In this document: positions 29,078 through 37,513 of the stretch, piece after piece
Numbering within the stretch: position 1 is the stretch's first letter
Layout: the number at the start of each line of letters is the position of its first letter
Source of the DNA: Aquincola tertiaricarbonis
GTDB taxonomy: Bacteria; Pseudomonadota; Gammaproteobacteria; Burkholderiales; Burkholderiaceae_C
NCBI RefSeq assembly: GCF_023573145.1
Contig: NZ_CP097635.1
Span: forward strand, 1,488,001-1,552,000
Length of the DNA stretch: 64,000 nucleotides
Direction of reading: 5' to 3'
Notes under the pieces: model-generated
What the model saw: the letters and a program-made list of their open reading frames with translations, nothing else
The model's database searches: none
Told to the model about the DNA's origin: nothing
Made by a program: the position numbers and the translations under genes

Positions 29078-30254
29078 GATCCGCCTGCCGGCGGCGCGGC
29101 GACCGCAGCCGCCCCGTGGCCGCATCCACCCGCTGCATGGCCGGCCGCTCCACCAGCCGGTGGGCCGCGAAACACAGGCCCACCAGCACCGGCACCAGGG
29201 CCAGCTGCGCCAGCGCAAAAGCCCCGGCCGACCAGCCGCGGGCATCGGTCATCACGCGCATCAGCGTGTACAGCAGCAAGCCGTGCAGCAGGTACAGGCC
29301 GTACGACATCTCGCCCAGCGTGCGCGCCGCACGGCTGCGCAGCAGCCCGAACAAGTCGTTGCCGGCCGCCAGCAGCGCGAAGGCGCCCGCCAGCGCCAGC
29401 ATGGGCACCGGCGAGTAGACCCAGGGCCGCGCCAGGAAACCGGTGGCCAGCAGCCCCAGCAGCAGCAGCGTGGCCACCCGCCCGCGCGCCCGCTGCACGA
29501 AGCACGGCCAGCGCACCAGCCCGCACACCGCCAGGCCGGCCATGAAGGGCACGAGGTAGCGCAGCTGCAGCAGGTGTTGCCACGCCGCCAGCAGCCCGAT
29601 GGTGGCCAGCAGCAGGGCCGACGCCAGCAGCCAGCGCGCACCCACCCGTTGGCCCAGCGCCATGGCCAGCCAGGGCAGCGCGGCGTAGAACGCCCACTCG
29701 TAGGTCAGCGACCACACCACGCCAGCCACCATCACATACGTCGCGGTCACGCCGTTGAGGTCGGGCACACCGGGAATCGCGAACAGCAGCCAGCGCAACG
29801 CGTCGAGCAGGACCTGTGGCAGGGGCGACTGCAAGCGGCCACCGCTGACCACCGCCACCAGCGTGAACAGGCACGCCATGGCCACCAGGTACAGCGGCGT
29901 CAGCCGCAGCACCCGCGAGACCAGCAGCCGCAGCCAGTCGATGGGCTGCCCGCGCGCCTGCAGCAGCTTGTGGCCGAACAGCAGCGCGGTGATCATGAAG
30001 AACAGCGCGACGCTGCCTTCGCCCAGGTTGTTCATCAGCCGCGAGGGCGGCTGTTGCCACTGACCCGTTGGCAGGTAGCCCCACCACACCGCGCCGTGGT
30101 GCACGAACACCATCAACGCCAGGTAGCCACGCAGGCCATCGATGGCGGCAAAGGGCGCGGGTGGTGGTGGCGGGCGCCACCGTGCCAGCCCGTGGGCGCA
30201 CCCGGTGGCGACCGACAGCACGCCCAGCAGGACAAGGACTTCGGGATAAGGCAC
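29055..30254 (-). CDS. Acyltransferase family 3 (OafA-like) membrane protein
   Basis: A 399-residue inner-membrane protein with about ten predicted transmembrane helices. The diagnostic N-terminal motif is IDGLRGYLALMVFVHHGAVWW, with Arg and His residues that are catalytic in this family. It probably acetylates or acylates a surface glycan or exported metabolite; the substrate cannot be told. The start codon is GTG at 30254. It stands alone between convergent and divergent neighbours. The large open frame antisense to it is a high-GC artefact. Confidence 0.87.
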   Translation of the reverse strand: MPYPEVLVLLGVLSVATGCAHGLARWRPPPPPAPFAAIDGLRGYLALMVFVHHGAVWWGYLPTGQWQQPPSRLMNNLGEGSVALFFMITALLFGHKLLQARGQPIDWLRLLVSRVLRLTPLYLVAMACLFTLVAVVSGGRLQSPLPQVLLDALRWLLFAIPGVPDLNGVTATYVMVAGVVWSLTYEWAFYAALPWLAMALGQRVGARWLLASALLLATIGLLAAWQHLLQLRYLVPFMAGLAVCGLVRWPCFVQRARGRVATLLLLGLLATGFLARPWVYSPVPMLALAGAFALLAAGNDLFGLLRSRAARTLGEMSYGLYLLHGLLLYTLMRVMTDARGWSAGAFALAQLALVPVLVGLCFAAHRLVERPAMQRVDAATGRLRSPRRRQADLSSPRLR

Positions 30255-30321
30255 GGCGCGGGATCATGCCACCGGGTGCGGCACGGCCTTTGCCGCAGGC
30301 TGCACAACGCCTGGAGATTCC

Positions 30322-30525
30322 ATGACCGACCGCACCGCCGGCCCGCCCGAGGACCCGACCCCCACCACCGTGGACACCGACGATCCGGGCAACGTCACCT
30401 ACTGGTGCGAACTGTTCGGCGTGACGCTGGAGCAGCTGCAGGAAGCCGTGCTGGCCGCCGGCACCGACCCCGCCGCCGTGCGCCAGCACTTTCTGCAGCA
30501 AGGCAGCAGCGCCGGCGCGGGCTGA
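30322..30525 (+). CDS. Small DUF3606 protein
   Basis: A 67-residue protein whose central part (VTYWCELFGVTLEQLQEAVLAAG) followed by 'AAVRQHF' matches the DUF3606 pattern of small, often stress-associated proteins in proteobacteria. The function is unknown. The N-terminal ~25 residues are Pro/Thr/Asp-rich and probably disordered. It ends 2 bases before the convergent chemoreceptor gene. It could start at the ATG at 30322, for which GGAGATTCC lies just upstream. Confidence 0.7.
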   Translation: MTDRTAGPPEDPTPTTVDTDDPGNVTYWCELFGVTLEQLQEAVLAAGTDPAAVRQHFLQQGSSAGAG

Positions 30526-30527
30526 GC

Positions 30528-32531
30528 TCACACTGGCAGTTTGAAGCGCGCCACGCGCTCGGCCAGGCCCTGGGCCTGCTGGCGCAGCGTGCTGGCGGCG
30601 GCAGCGGTTTCTTCCACCAGCGCGGCGTTCTGCTGCGTCTGCTGGTCCAGCTGCTGCAGCGCCGCGCCCACTTCGGCCACGCCGGTGCTCTGCTGCCCGG
30701 TGCCGGTCAGCACCTCGGTCATCAGCTCGCGCATGCGGCTGGCGGTGTCCACCAGTTCACTCATGCGCACGCCCGCCTGACCGACGACGCTGCTGCCTTC
30801 GTCCACGCGCTGAACGCTGGCCGAGATCAGGCCCTTGATTTCACGCGCCGCCTCGGCGCTGCGCTGCGCCAGGGTACGCACTTCACCGGCCACGACGGCA
30901 AAGCCACGGCCTTGTTCGCCGGCCCGGGCGGCTTCCACCGCGGCATTCAGCGCGAGGATGTTGGTCTGGAACGCGATGCCGTCGATGGTGCCGATGATGT
31001 CGCCGATGCGCTGAGACGAGGACTGCACGCCGCCCATGGTGCGGATCACCTCCTCGATGGTGCGGCCGCCTGCACCCGCGGTCTCGGCATTGCCCACGGC
31101 CATGTCCGCCGCGCGCTTGACGCTGACGGCGGTGTTCTGCACCGTGGCCGAGATCTCGTCCATCGCGGCGGCCGATTCCTGCAGGTTGGCCGCGGCCTGC
31201 TCGCTGCGCACGCTCAGATCGTGAGAGGCATCGGCGATCTCGCTGCTGGCGTTGACGATGGCGTCCGACGCATGGCGCACCTCGCCCACGATGCCGCGCA
31301 GCGAGGCCTGCATCTCGGCCAGCGTGAGCATCAGCGAAGCAGCCTCGTCGCGGCCCCAGGGGCGCGGCATGGTGGTCAGGTCGCCGGCGGTCATCGCCTT
31401 GAGGTGGCGGCGCACCTCGCCCAGGCCGCCGTTCATCACCAGGTAGAAGGCGTAGAACAGGTACATGCCCAGCAGCAGCGAGCCCGCGGTGAAGGCCAGC
31501 GTGAGGTTGCGGTTGAGCAGCACACGCGCCTCACGGTCGCGCAGCAGCTCTTCCAGCATCACCGTGCCTTCGGCCGACAGCTTGCGCAGCGCATCCACCG
31601 CGGCCTGGCCCGTGGGATTCAACGCCTGCACATCGGCCTGGAAGGCTTCACCGAACCACGGCTTGGCAGCCGCGTCCAGGAAGGCGCGGGCCGGCTTGAC
31701 CGCCGCCTCGACATCGAGCCGGGTGGCCACTTCGGGCTCGGCCTGCGCCGCGCGCCGCAGGTCGTCGGTCAGGCCGTCGACGGCCTTGGCGGCCGTGTAC
31801 CAGGCGGCGTACAAGTCGCGCACGCCCGCGGGCGTGGCCCCCTCGCGGGCCAGCGCACCCGACAGGCCGCGGCTGCGCGAGATGCCCTCGATCAGCTCGG
31901 GGGCGGTGAGCGCGGATGCGGTCATCAGGTAGTAGGTGGCCTGTTCGGGGTCCAGCGACAGGCCGGAGACATCGAGCACCGAGCTGCGCATGGAGCGCAG
32001 CGCGTCCACATAGGCCTGCAGCCGCTGGGCGACCTGGCCGGGCGCATCGGCGGCCTGGGCCAGCGCCTGGTGTGCCTGCAGGGCCTGGGCCACCGTGGCA
32101 GCGGCGTCCACGCCTTCGGGCCGCGCCTGCACCAGGGCTTGCACCGGCCGCATCAGCTGCTCGATGGCGGCCATGTCGGGCCGCGGCATCTCACCGGACA
32201 GCACGCGCCGCCGCTGCTTCTGCACCTCGATCAGCCAGGGCTCGATCTTGCGCAGCATCTGCACGCCCGCCAGTTCCTTGCGGGTGAAGCTGAGCGATTC
32301 ACCCACGCCCTGGAGATAGGACACCATCAGCAGGACCAGGGGCACCAGAAAGGCCACCGACACCAGCACCGCCTTGCCGCTGAAGCGCAGACGCCGAAAA
32401 AGCCGCACGCCTGGCGCCCAGGGGCCGTGGTGGGCAAAAAAACCATCGGCGCCGCGCGCGTCGGCAACCGGCAAGGACCGGGGGGCGGCAGCAGCTGCCG
32501 CGCTCGTCATGCTGGACATCAAGGCTCTCAC
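30528..32531 (-). CDS. Methyl-accepting chemotaxis protein
   Basis: A 667-residue transmembrane chemoreceptor. Transmembrane helices at ~55-75 and ~345-370 enclose a mainly helical periplasmic sensor domain. A HAMP-like region and a long signalling coiled coil follow, with the conserved hairpin tip IDGIAFQTNILALNAAVEAA, then AGEQGRGFAVVAGEVR. The C-terminus lacks the receptor pentapeptide for CheR/CheB tethering. Start codons at 32531, 32519 and 32510 are all possible; the poly-Ala region after them carries no domain. No che genes are near, and the ligand is unknown. Confidence 0.92.
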   Translation of the reverse strand: MRALMSSMTSAAAAAAPRSLPVADARGADGFFAHHGPWAPGVRLFRRLRFSGKAVLVSVAFLVPLVLLMVSYLQGVGESLSFTRKELAGVQMLRKIEPWLIEVQKQRRRVLSGEMPRPDMAAIEQLMRPVQALVQARPEGVDAAATVAQALQAHQALAQAADAPGQVAQRLQAYVDALRSMRSSVLDVSGLSLDPEQATYYLMTASALTAPELIEGISRSRGLSGALAREGATPAGVRDLYAAWYTAAKAVDGLTDDLRRAAQAEPEVATRLDVEAAVKPARAFLDAAAKPWFGEAFQADVQALNPTGQAAVDALRKLSAEGTVMLEELLRDREARVLLNRNLTLAFTAGSLLLGMYLFYAFYLVMNGGLGEVRRHLKAMTAGDLTTMPRPWGRDEAASLMLTLAEMQASLRGIVGEVRHASDAIVNASSEIADASHDLSVRSEQAAANLQESAAAMDEISATVQNTAVSVKRAADMAVGNAETAGAGGRTIEEVIRTMGGVQSSSQRIGDIIGTIDGIAFQTNILALNAAVEAARAGEQGRGFAVVAGEVRTLAQRSAEAAREIKGLISASVQRVDEGSSVVGQAGVRMSELVDTASRMRELMTEVLTGTGQQSTGVAEVGAALQQLDQQTQQNAALVEETAAAASTLRQQAQGLAERVARFKLPV

Positions 32532-32579
32532 GTCATTTCTGACGGTTTGTCGGCAGAATGACGGCGACCTTGATCTCTG

Positions 32580-33251
32580 TTACAGCGGCGGGTGACGGAC
32601 TCCACGAATCGGCCAGCCGCGCAACTGGGCTTGCGCCTGCAGCCGTGCGTCCGGCCGCACCGCCACCGGATGGGTGACGGCCTCCAGCAACAGCAGGTCG
32701 CTGGCCGAGTCGGAATAGAAGAAGCTGAGACTGAACTGCGCCAGGCGCTGGCCACGGCCGGCCAGCCAGGCTTCCACATGGGCGGGCTTGTGCGGGCCAT
32801 GGCAAGGTGCGCCGTCGATGCCGCCGTCGGGCAGGCCATCGGCATCCAGCGTGGGCTGGGTGGCCAGCAGTTCGCCGATGCCGAAGAGGCGCGCAAAGGG
32901 CTCGGCCACGAACCGGGTGGTGGCGGTGACGATGGCGCACAGGTCGCCGCGGGCCTGGTGCTCGGCCACCAGCGCCCGCATGTCGGGCGGCAGCCGCGGC
33001 GCCATGGCCTGCTCGAAGCCCTGCAGCAACGCCTGCAGCCGCGGCCGGCCCAGCGCGGCCAGCGGCGCCACGGTGGCGCGGTGCACGTCGTGGATGCTGG
33101 CCTGGCCGGCCACGTAGCGCTGGCACCAGCGCAGGTAGGTGTCGGGCGCATCGGCGGGCAGCACGCCGCGGTCGGCCAGATAGCCGGTCCAGGCCATGCC
33201 GCTGTCGAAGGGGATCAGCGTGTGGTCGAGGTCGAACAGCGCCAGGCGCAT
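32580..33251 (-). CDS. HAD-family (SerB-like, subfamily IB) phosphatase
   Basis: A 223-residue soluble HAD hydrolase. Motif I is FDLDHTL near the N-terminus (nucleophile Asp7, acid Asp9), motif II has Thr in VTATT, motif III the Lys in GPHKPAHVEAW, and motif IV is YSDSASDLLLLE. This combination is that of the IB/PSPase-like group, which includes phosphoserine and histidinol phosphatases. It lies 12 bases after pabBC in the C1 operon, so a phosphatase step in cofactor synthesis is possible. The sequence alone does not show the substrate. Confidence 0.85.
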   Translation of the reverse strand: MRLALFDLDHTLIPFDSGMAWTGYLADRGVLPADAPDTYLRWCQRYVAGQASIHDVHRATVAPLAALGRPRLQALLQGFEQAMAPRLPPDMRALVAEHQARGDLCAIVTATTRFVAEPFARLFGIGELLATQPTLDADGLPDGGIDGAPCHGPHKPAHVEAWLAGRGQRLAQFSLSFFYSDSASDLLLLEAVTHPVAVRPDARLQAQAQLRGWPIRGVRHPPL

Positions 33252-33263
33252 GGCGCGGCGGCC

Positions 33264-35159
33264 TCAGGCGGCCTGCAGCGCAGCGGGCACGGCCGCACCC
33301 GGCTCGGCCGCTGCGGGCTGCGCCATCAGGCAGGCCGGCAGCGCCCCGCGCAAGGCGTTGCACACCACGATGGCCTCGGCCGCCAGCAGGTCGGGCAGCA
33401 TGAGCGTGCGTTCGGTGGCGGCCCAGGCCGGGTCTTCCAGCAACAGGCCGCGCATCACGCCGGGCAGCGCGCCATCGGCCAGCGGTGGCGTGCACCACTG
33501 GCCCGCCAGCTTGACGAAGACCGAGCTGCGCCCGCCTTCCACCAGCCGGCCGTCCTGCGTGAAGAACAGGCTGTCGAAGCCGCCGGCCGCTTCGGCCTCG
33601 CGCACGCCTTGGTCGTAATGGGCGCGCAGCGTGGTCTTGAAGGCGGCCAGCGGCTGCGCGTCGGGCAGGCGCTGCGGCGAGATCAACAGCCCGGCCGGGC
33701 CGGCCGGCAGCGGCGCCAGCGGTGCATGCGTCAGGCCCACGCGGCCATCGTGGGCCAGCGCCAGGCGCACGCGGGCGGGCTCGGTCAGCGCCTGGGCCGT
33801 GGCGATGGCCGCCTGCAGTTGCGCCTCGTCCAGCGCAAAGCCCAGCGCACCCGCGCTGGCGCGCAGCCGGGCCAGGTGGCGGTCGAGCTGCTGCAGGCCG
33901 GTGGCCGGCTCGAAGCGCATCGTCTCGAACAGCTCGAAGCCCGGCGGCAGCCCGGTAAGGAAGCGGGCCTTGAGCCGGCATTCCTCGAATTCGTCTTCCG
34001 GCACGCTGTCGAGCACGATGCCGGCGCCCACGCCCAGGCGGGCCGGCCGCAGGCCGCGCCGCTCGGGCCCCAGCGTGAGCGTGCGGATGGCCACCGACAG
34101 GCAGAAGTCGCCCAGCGTGGCGCCTTCGGCCGGCGCATCCACCCAGCCGATGGCGCCGCAATACAGCCCACGCGGCGTGGTCTCCAGGCCGGCGATCAGC
34201 TCCATGGTGTGGTGCTTGGGCGCGCCGGTGATGCTGCCGCACGGGTAGGTGGCGCGCAGCAGCTCGGCAAAGCCCAGGCCGGGCCGCGGCCGGGCCTGCA
34301 CCGTGGAGGTCATCTGGAACAGCGTGGTGTAAGGCTCGATCGAGAACAGCGCCGGCACGCGCACCGAGCCGGTCTGCGCGACGCGGCCGAGGTCGTTGCG
34401 CAGCAGGTCCACGATCATCAGGTTCTCGGCGCGGTTCTTGATGTCCTCGTGCAGCAGGCGCGCGGTTTCGCTGTCACCCTCCGGGCCGCGGGTGGGCGCG
34501 GCGATGCGCGGCGCGGTACCCTTCATCGGCCGGGCGGTGAGCACGCCCGCCTCGTGCCGCAGGAACAGCTCGGGTGAGCAGCTCAGCACCACCTCGCCAT
34601 CGCCCGCGACGATCAGCGCGCCATACGACACCGGTTGCCGCTGCCGCAGCCGGCGGAACAGCGCCAGCGGATGGCCGTAGGCCTGGCCGTGCAGGCGGTA
34701 GGTGTAGTTGATCTGGTAGGTCTCACCCGCGCGGATGGCCTCGTGCACACGGCCGATGGCTTTGATGAAGGCCTCGCGGTCGACGCTGGCCTGCAGGCCG
34801 GCCACGCCGGCCGGGCCGGGCTCGGGCTGGCCTTCACGCTCGGCCAGCCAGGCATCCACCTCGTCGCGCGAAAGACGGCGCAGGCTGCGGAACATCAGCA
34901 CGCGCAGCGCCGAGCCATCGTCGGCCGGCAGCGCGGCATGGCCGGCCTGCAGCAGCTTGGCGCCCCATTCATAGTCGGCCAGCAGCACCGCATGCAGGCC
35001 GGCGCGCTGGTCGGCTTCCACCTGGGCCCAGGTGGTGTCCAGCGTGGCAGGGTCGGTGCACAGATGCTCGTGCGCCAGGTCTTCGTACAAGCGGCTCGCC
35101 GGCCGCTCGGGCGTGGCATCACGGTCGTCCAGCAAGGCGAAGGCGGGCAGGAGGCTCAT
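33264..35159 (-). CDS. pabB: Fused aminodeoxychorismate synthase component I and aminodeoxychorismate lyase (PabB-PabC)
   Basis: A 631-residue fusion. Residues 1-~400 are the chorismate-binding PabB domain (TARPMKGTAPR, 'HEDIKNRAENLMIVDLLRNDLGRV', YPCGSITGAPK). Residues ~410-620 are a fold-type IV PLP lyase (PabC) with the candidate Schiff-base Lys in LAAFKTTLRAHYDQG. Together they make p-aminobenzoate from chorismate, with a PabA glutaminase encoded elsewhere. In this cluster p-aminobenzoate is needed for H4MPT as well as folate, which explains its place next to fae and fhc. The ATG has AGGAGG in the preceding bases. Confidence 0.93.
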   Translation of the reverse strand: MSLLPAFALLDDRDATPERPASRLYEDLAHEHLCTDPATLDTTWAQVEADQRAGLHAVLLADYEWGAKLLQAGHAALPADDGSALRVLMFRSLRRLSRDEVDAWLAEREGQPEPGPAGVAGLQASVDREAFIKAIGRVHEAIRAGETYQINYTYRLHGQAYGHPLALFRRLRQRQPVSYGALIVAGDGEVVLSCSPELFLRHEAGVLTARPMKGTAPRIAAPTRGPEGDSETARLLHEDIKNRAENLMIVDLLRNDLGRVAQTGSVRVPALFSIEPYTTLFQMTSTVQARPRPGLGFAELLRATYPCGSITGAPKHHTMELIAGLETTPRGLYCGAIGWVDAPAEGATLGDFCLSVAIRTLTLGPERRGLRPARLGVGAGIVLDSVPEDEFEECRLKARFLTGLPPGFELFETMRFEPATGLQQLDRHLARLRASAGALGFALDEAQLQAAIATAQALTEPARVRLALAHDGRVGLTHAPLAPLPAGPAGLLISPQRLPDAQPLAAFKTTLRAHYDQGVREAEAAGGFDSLFFTQDGRLVEGGRSSVFVKLAGQWCTPPLADGALPGVMRGLLLEDPAWAATERTLMLPDLLAAEAIVVCNALRGALPACLMAQPAAAEPGAAVPAALQAA

Positions 35160-35216
35160 GGCGAAACGTTAGCAGAGCAGGCCGCCCCGGTCCGCCGCCG
35201 GGCCGACATCAGGACA

Positions 35217-35750
35217 TCAGCTCCAATCGTCCATGTCGTGCTTGATGGTGTGGCGGTTGGCGATCAGCTCCTCGACCGACGGCTCGTTGTTCAGCGCCCG
35301 CTTCAAGGCCAGCTTGGTGGCCTCGTAGTTGGTGCGGTACATGTCCTTCTTGTCCAGGTTGGGGTCGGTCGCGCAGCGCGGGTCGATCCACACCAGGCTG
35401 ATGATGCACAGCTCGTTGGCCAGCGCCTTGGGGATGATGCCTTCGATCAGGCAGTCCACCACCGCGTCGGCGGTGGCGCTTTGCACCACGCCGCCGAAGA
35501 GGTCGATGTTGGCCATGTCCTTCAGCGTGACCTTGGGCACCACGATGGTGGCCGGGCGGACCAGCTGGTTGCAGGCACGGATGGCGAACATGGCCGTGTG
35601 GCCCTTGCTCTGCGCCATCATGTTGGCGAAGGCCTGGCCCACCGGGCCGTCGGTGCGGCCGATCAGGATCTCGGGCATCGCATCGGTGAACTGGCCTTCC
35701 TTGGCCAGCACGGTGGCTTCGCCGGCATGAAAGAGATAGGGCTGGGTCAT
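35217..35750 (-). CDS. Formaldehyde-activating enzyme family protein, divergent (Fae2-like)
   Basis: A 177-residue member of the Fae family, whose founding enzyme condenses formaldehyde with H4MPT. The C-terminal half is well conserved (EGIIPKALANELCIISLVWI, then NYEATKLALKRALNNEP). The active-site region differs: where classical Fae has AHIDLIIG this protein has AMPEILIG by my alignment, so the catalytic His appears replaced by Met. It may therefore be a paralogue with another role (Fae2 type) rather than the main enzyme. It lies 30 bases after fhcC in the same direction, in the expected neighbourhood. Confidence 0.85.
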   Translation of the reverse strand: MTQPYLFHAGEATVLAKEGQFTDAMPEILIGRTDGPVGQAFANMMAQSKGHTAMFAIRACNQLVRPATIVVPKVTLKDMANIDLFGGVVQSATADAVVDCLIEGIIPKALANELCIISLVWIDPRCATDPNLDKKDMYRTNYEATKLALKRALNNEPSVEELIANRHTIKHDMDDWS

Positions 35751-35780
35751 CGCAGTCTTTCGGGTACTCGGGTCAATGGT

Positions 35781-36611
35781 TCAAGGTTCTACAAGGATCA
35801 GCTCGCCCTTGCCCTGGGCCGACAGGTCGCCCAGGTGCCGCTGCATGCGCCGCTGCGCCAGCGTGGCGAAGGCACCGCCGTGGCGGGCCAGGCTGCGCGC
35901 CAGCAGCTGCCAGGCCACCGGCACGTCGGCGATGGCGGGCACGAAGGTGGGGCCAGGCGTGCAGGCCGGGCCGGCCAGCACCAGGCTGCCCCGGCGCATG
36001 CCGTAGCCCGGCCGCGCGCCGACGGGGCCGGCCACCGCAATGGTGCCGGCCACCATGCGTGAGGCCAGCAGGTCGCCCGCGCGGCCATGGATCACCGCGG
36101 TGCCGCGGCGCATGCGGTCGCCGAAGCGCTCGCCCGCATCACCGCCCACGATGAAGCTGCCGCCGCGCATGCCGTCCATGCCGCCGGGCAGGGCCGAAGC
36201 GGCCCAGTCGCCTACGCTGCCCTGCACCTGCAGCCGGCCACCGGCCATCTCGCAGGCGGCCAGCAGGCCGGCGTCGCCCTGCACCAGCAATTCACCGCCC
36301 GTCATGCCGGCGCCCACGTAGTCACCGGCCGGGCCTTCCACCGTCAGCTGGCCGGCCTGCAGGCCGGTGCCGATGCGGTCGAAGCGGCTGCAGTCGCCCA
36401 CCAGGCGCAGCGCAGACTGGTCGCCGTCGATCTCGTGCCGCTGCACGCTGAACCACTCGCCCAGCGGCACGCTGTGGTTGCCGTGGCCACAGGGCAGCTG
36501 CTCGATCTGCGCCACCGTCAGGTCGGCCAACGTGGCCGGCAGCAGCCCGCGCAGGTCGACGCGCAGCGGCGGCGCCTGGCGCAGGGTGAGTTCGATGCGC
36601 ACCGCGGTCAT
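35781..36611 (-). CDS. fhcC: FhcC, formyltransferase/hydrolase complex subunit C
   Basis: A 276-residue right-handed beta-helix protein, homologous to FwdC/FmdC. Repeated G-x-x-x-G-x-x-M units are visible (YVGAGMTGGELLVQGDAG, CEMAGGRLQVQG, DRMRRGTAVIHG). It is the structural subunit of the bacterial complex that moves the formyl group from H4MPT to methylofuran and releases formate. The start overlaps the fhcD stop (ATGA). This is last in the B-A-D-C order typical of proteobacteria. Confidence 0.95.
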   Translation of the reverse strand: MTAVRIELTLRQAPPLRVDLRGLLPATLADLTVAQIEQLPCGHGNHSVPLGEWFSVQRHEIDGDQSALRLVGDCSRFDRIGTGLQAGQLTVEGPAGDYVGAGMTGGELLVQGDAGLLAACEMAGGRLQVQGSVGDWAASALPGGMDGMRGGSFIVGGDAGERFGDRMRRGTAVIHGRAGDLLASRMVAGTIAVAGPVGARPGYGMRRGSLVLAGPACTPGPTFVPAIADVPVAWQLLARSLARHGGAFATLAQRRMQRHLGDLSAQGKGELILVEP

Positions 36612-37513
36612 GGCAGCAGCTTGTGCAGGTGGAAGTGGAAGGGCCCGAGCTTGCCGCCGTAGTTGCCGGCGCCAATGCGCACCAGCCCGCCGGCGCGGCC
36701 GATGCTGATGCCGGCCTGGATGCCGGCCTTCATCGCTGCGGCCACGTCGGCTTCGGTCAGACCGTCGATCACCACCTCCATCACGCAGCGGGTGTCGGGC
36801 GTGATCTGGGTCTTGTCGACCAGGCCGTACAGCGTGGGGCAGTAGGCATCGTTGGTGGAGGCGCTGAGGCTGGCGTACTTGCTGCCCACCTTGGAGCCCG
36901 AACGCACCACGCCGCCCGGAAACGGCATCACCACATTGGGCAGGCGCTTCATCGCGGCCACCGCGGCCTCGGACACGGCCAGCGCGGCGTCCACGTCCGT
37001 GGCCATGAACAGCAGGTTGCCGCCGCCCACAGCCTTGGTGACGGCGGTGGTCTCCTGGGCCACGAACTCACCATCCATCACCGGCACGCGCCAGTAGCGC
37101 ACGCCGTCGATCACCTTGGAGATCTGCCAGCCATCGCCGAAGAAGCGCAGGTTGCGGCCCAGGGCCACGGCTTCGCCTTCCGCGATGCCGGCGTACACCG
37201 CGGTGGTGGGGCAGGTGAGCACGCATTGGCCCACGCGCCGCTCGATCTGCTTGGCCAGCTCTTTGCCGCTCATCGAGAAGATCAGCACGCTGACGCCGGG
37301 GCGGCCGTCGGGGGTTTCATCCGGGCCCAGCGTGCGTTCGACGCCGGCCTCGCAGCCGCAGGCGATCACCGAGGTCGCAAAGCCGGTGGCGCTCACCGCC
37401 GCGTTCATCGCCCAGGTGGCGTTGTGCGCGGTGATCAGGATGCGCGTGGCCTTCATCGGAAAGGCCTCGGCAAAGCTGACGTCGATGACGACGCCGTTGT
37501 GCTGCGCGGTCAT
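36608..37513 (-). CDS. fhcD: FhcD, formylmethanofuran:H4MPT formyltransferase
   Basis: A 301-residue Ftr homologue. It transfers the formyl group between H4MPT and the furan carrier within the Fhc complex. The conserved stretches DVSFAEAFPMKATRILITA, FATSVIACGCEAG and 'GGVVRSGSKVGSKYASLSASTNDAYCPTL' are typical. The ATG at 37511-37513 is chosen because it overlaps the fhcA stop and begins the conserved N-terminus. Confidence 0.96.
   Translation of the reverse strand: MTAQHNGVVIDVSFAEAFPMKATRILITAHNATWAMNAAVSATGFATSVIACGCEAGVERTLGPDETPDGRPGVSVLIFSMSGKELAKQIERRVGQCVLTCPTTAVYAGIAEGEAVALGRNLRFFGDGWQISKVIDGVRYWRVPVMDGEFVAQETTAVTKAVGGGNLLFMATDVDAALAVSEAAVAAMKRLPNVVMPFPGGVVRSGSKVGSKYASLSASTNDAYCPTLYGLVDKTQITPDTRCVMEVVIDGLTEADVAAAMKAGIQAGISIGRAGGLVRIGAGNYGGKLGPFHFHLHKLLP

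Noticed and set aside
29160..32561. A 1133-codon plus-strand open frame antisense to the acyltransferase and chemoreceptor genes
   Set aside because: Composition is Gln/His/Arg/Gly-rich with no domain. It opposes two well-supported genes, so it is a shadow of codon bias.
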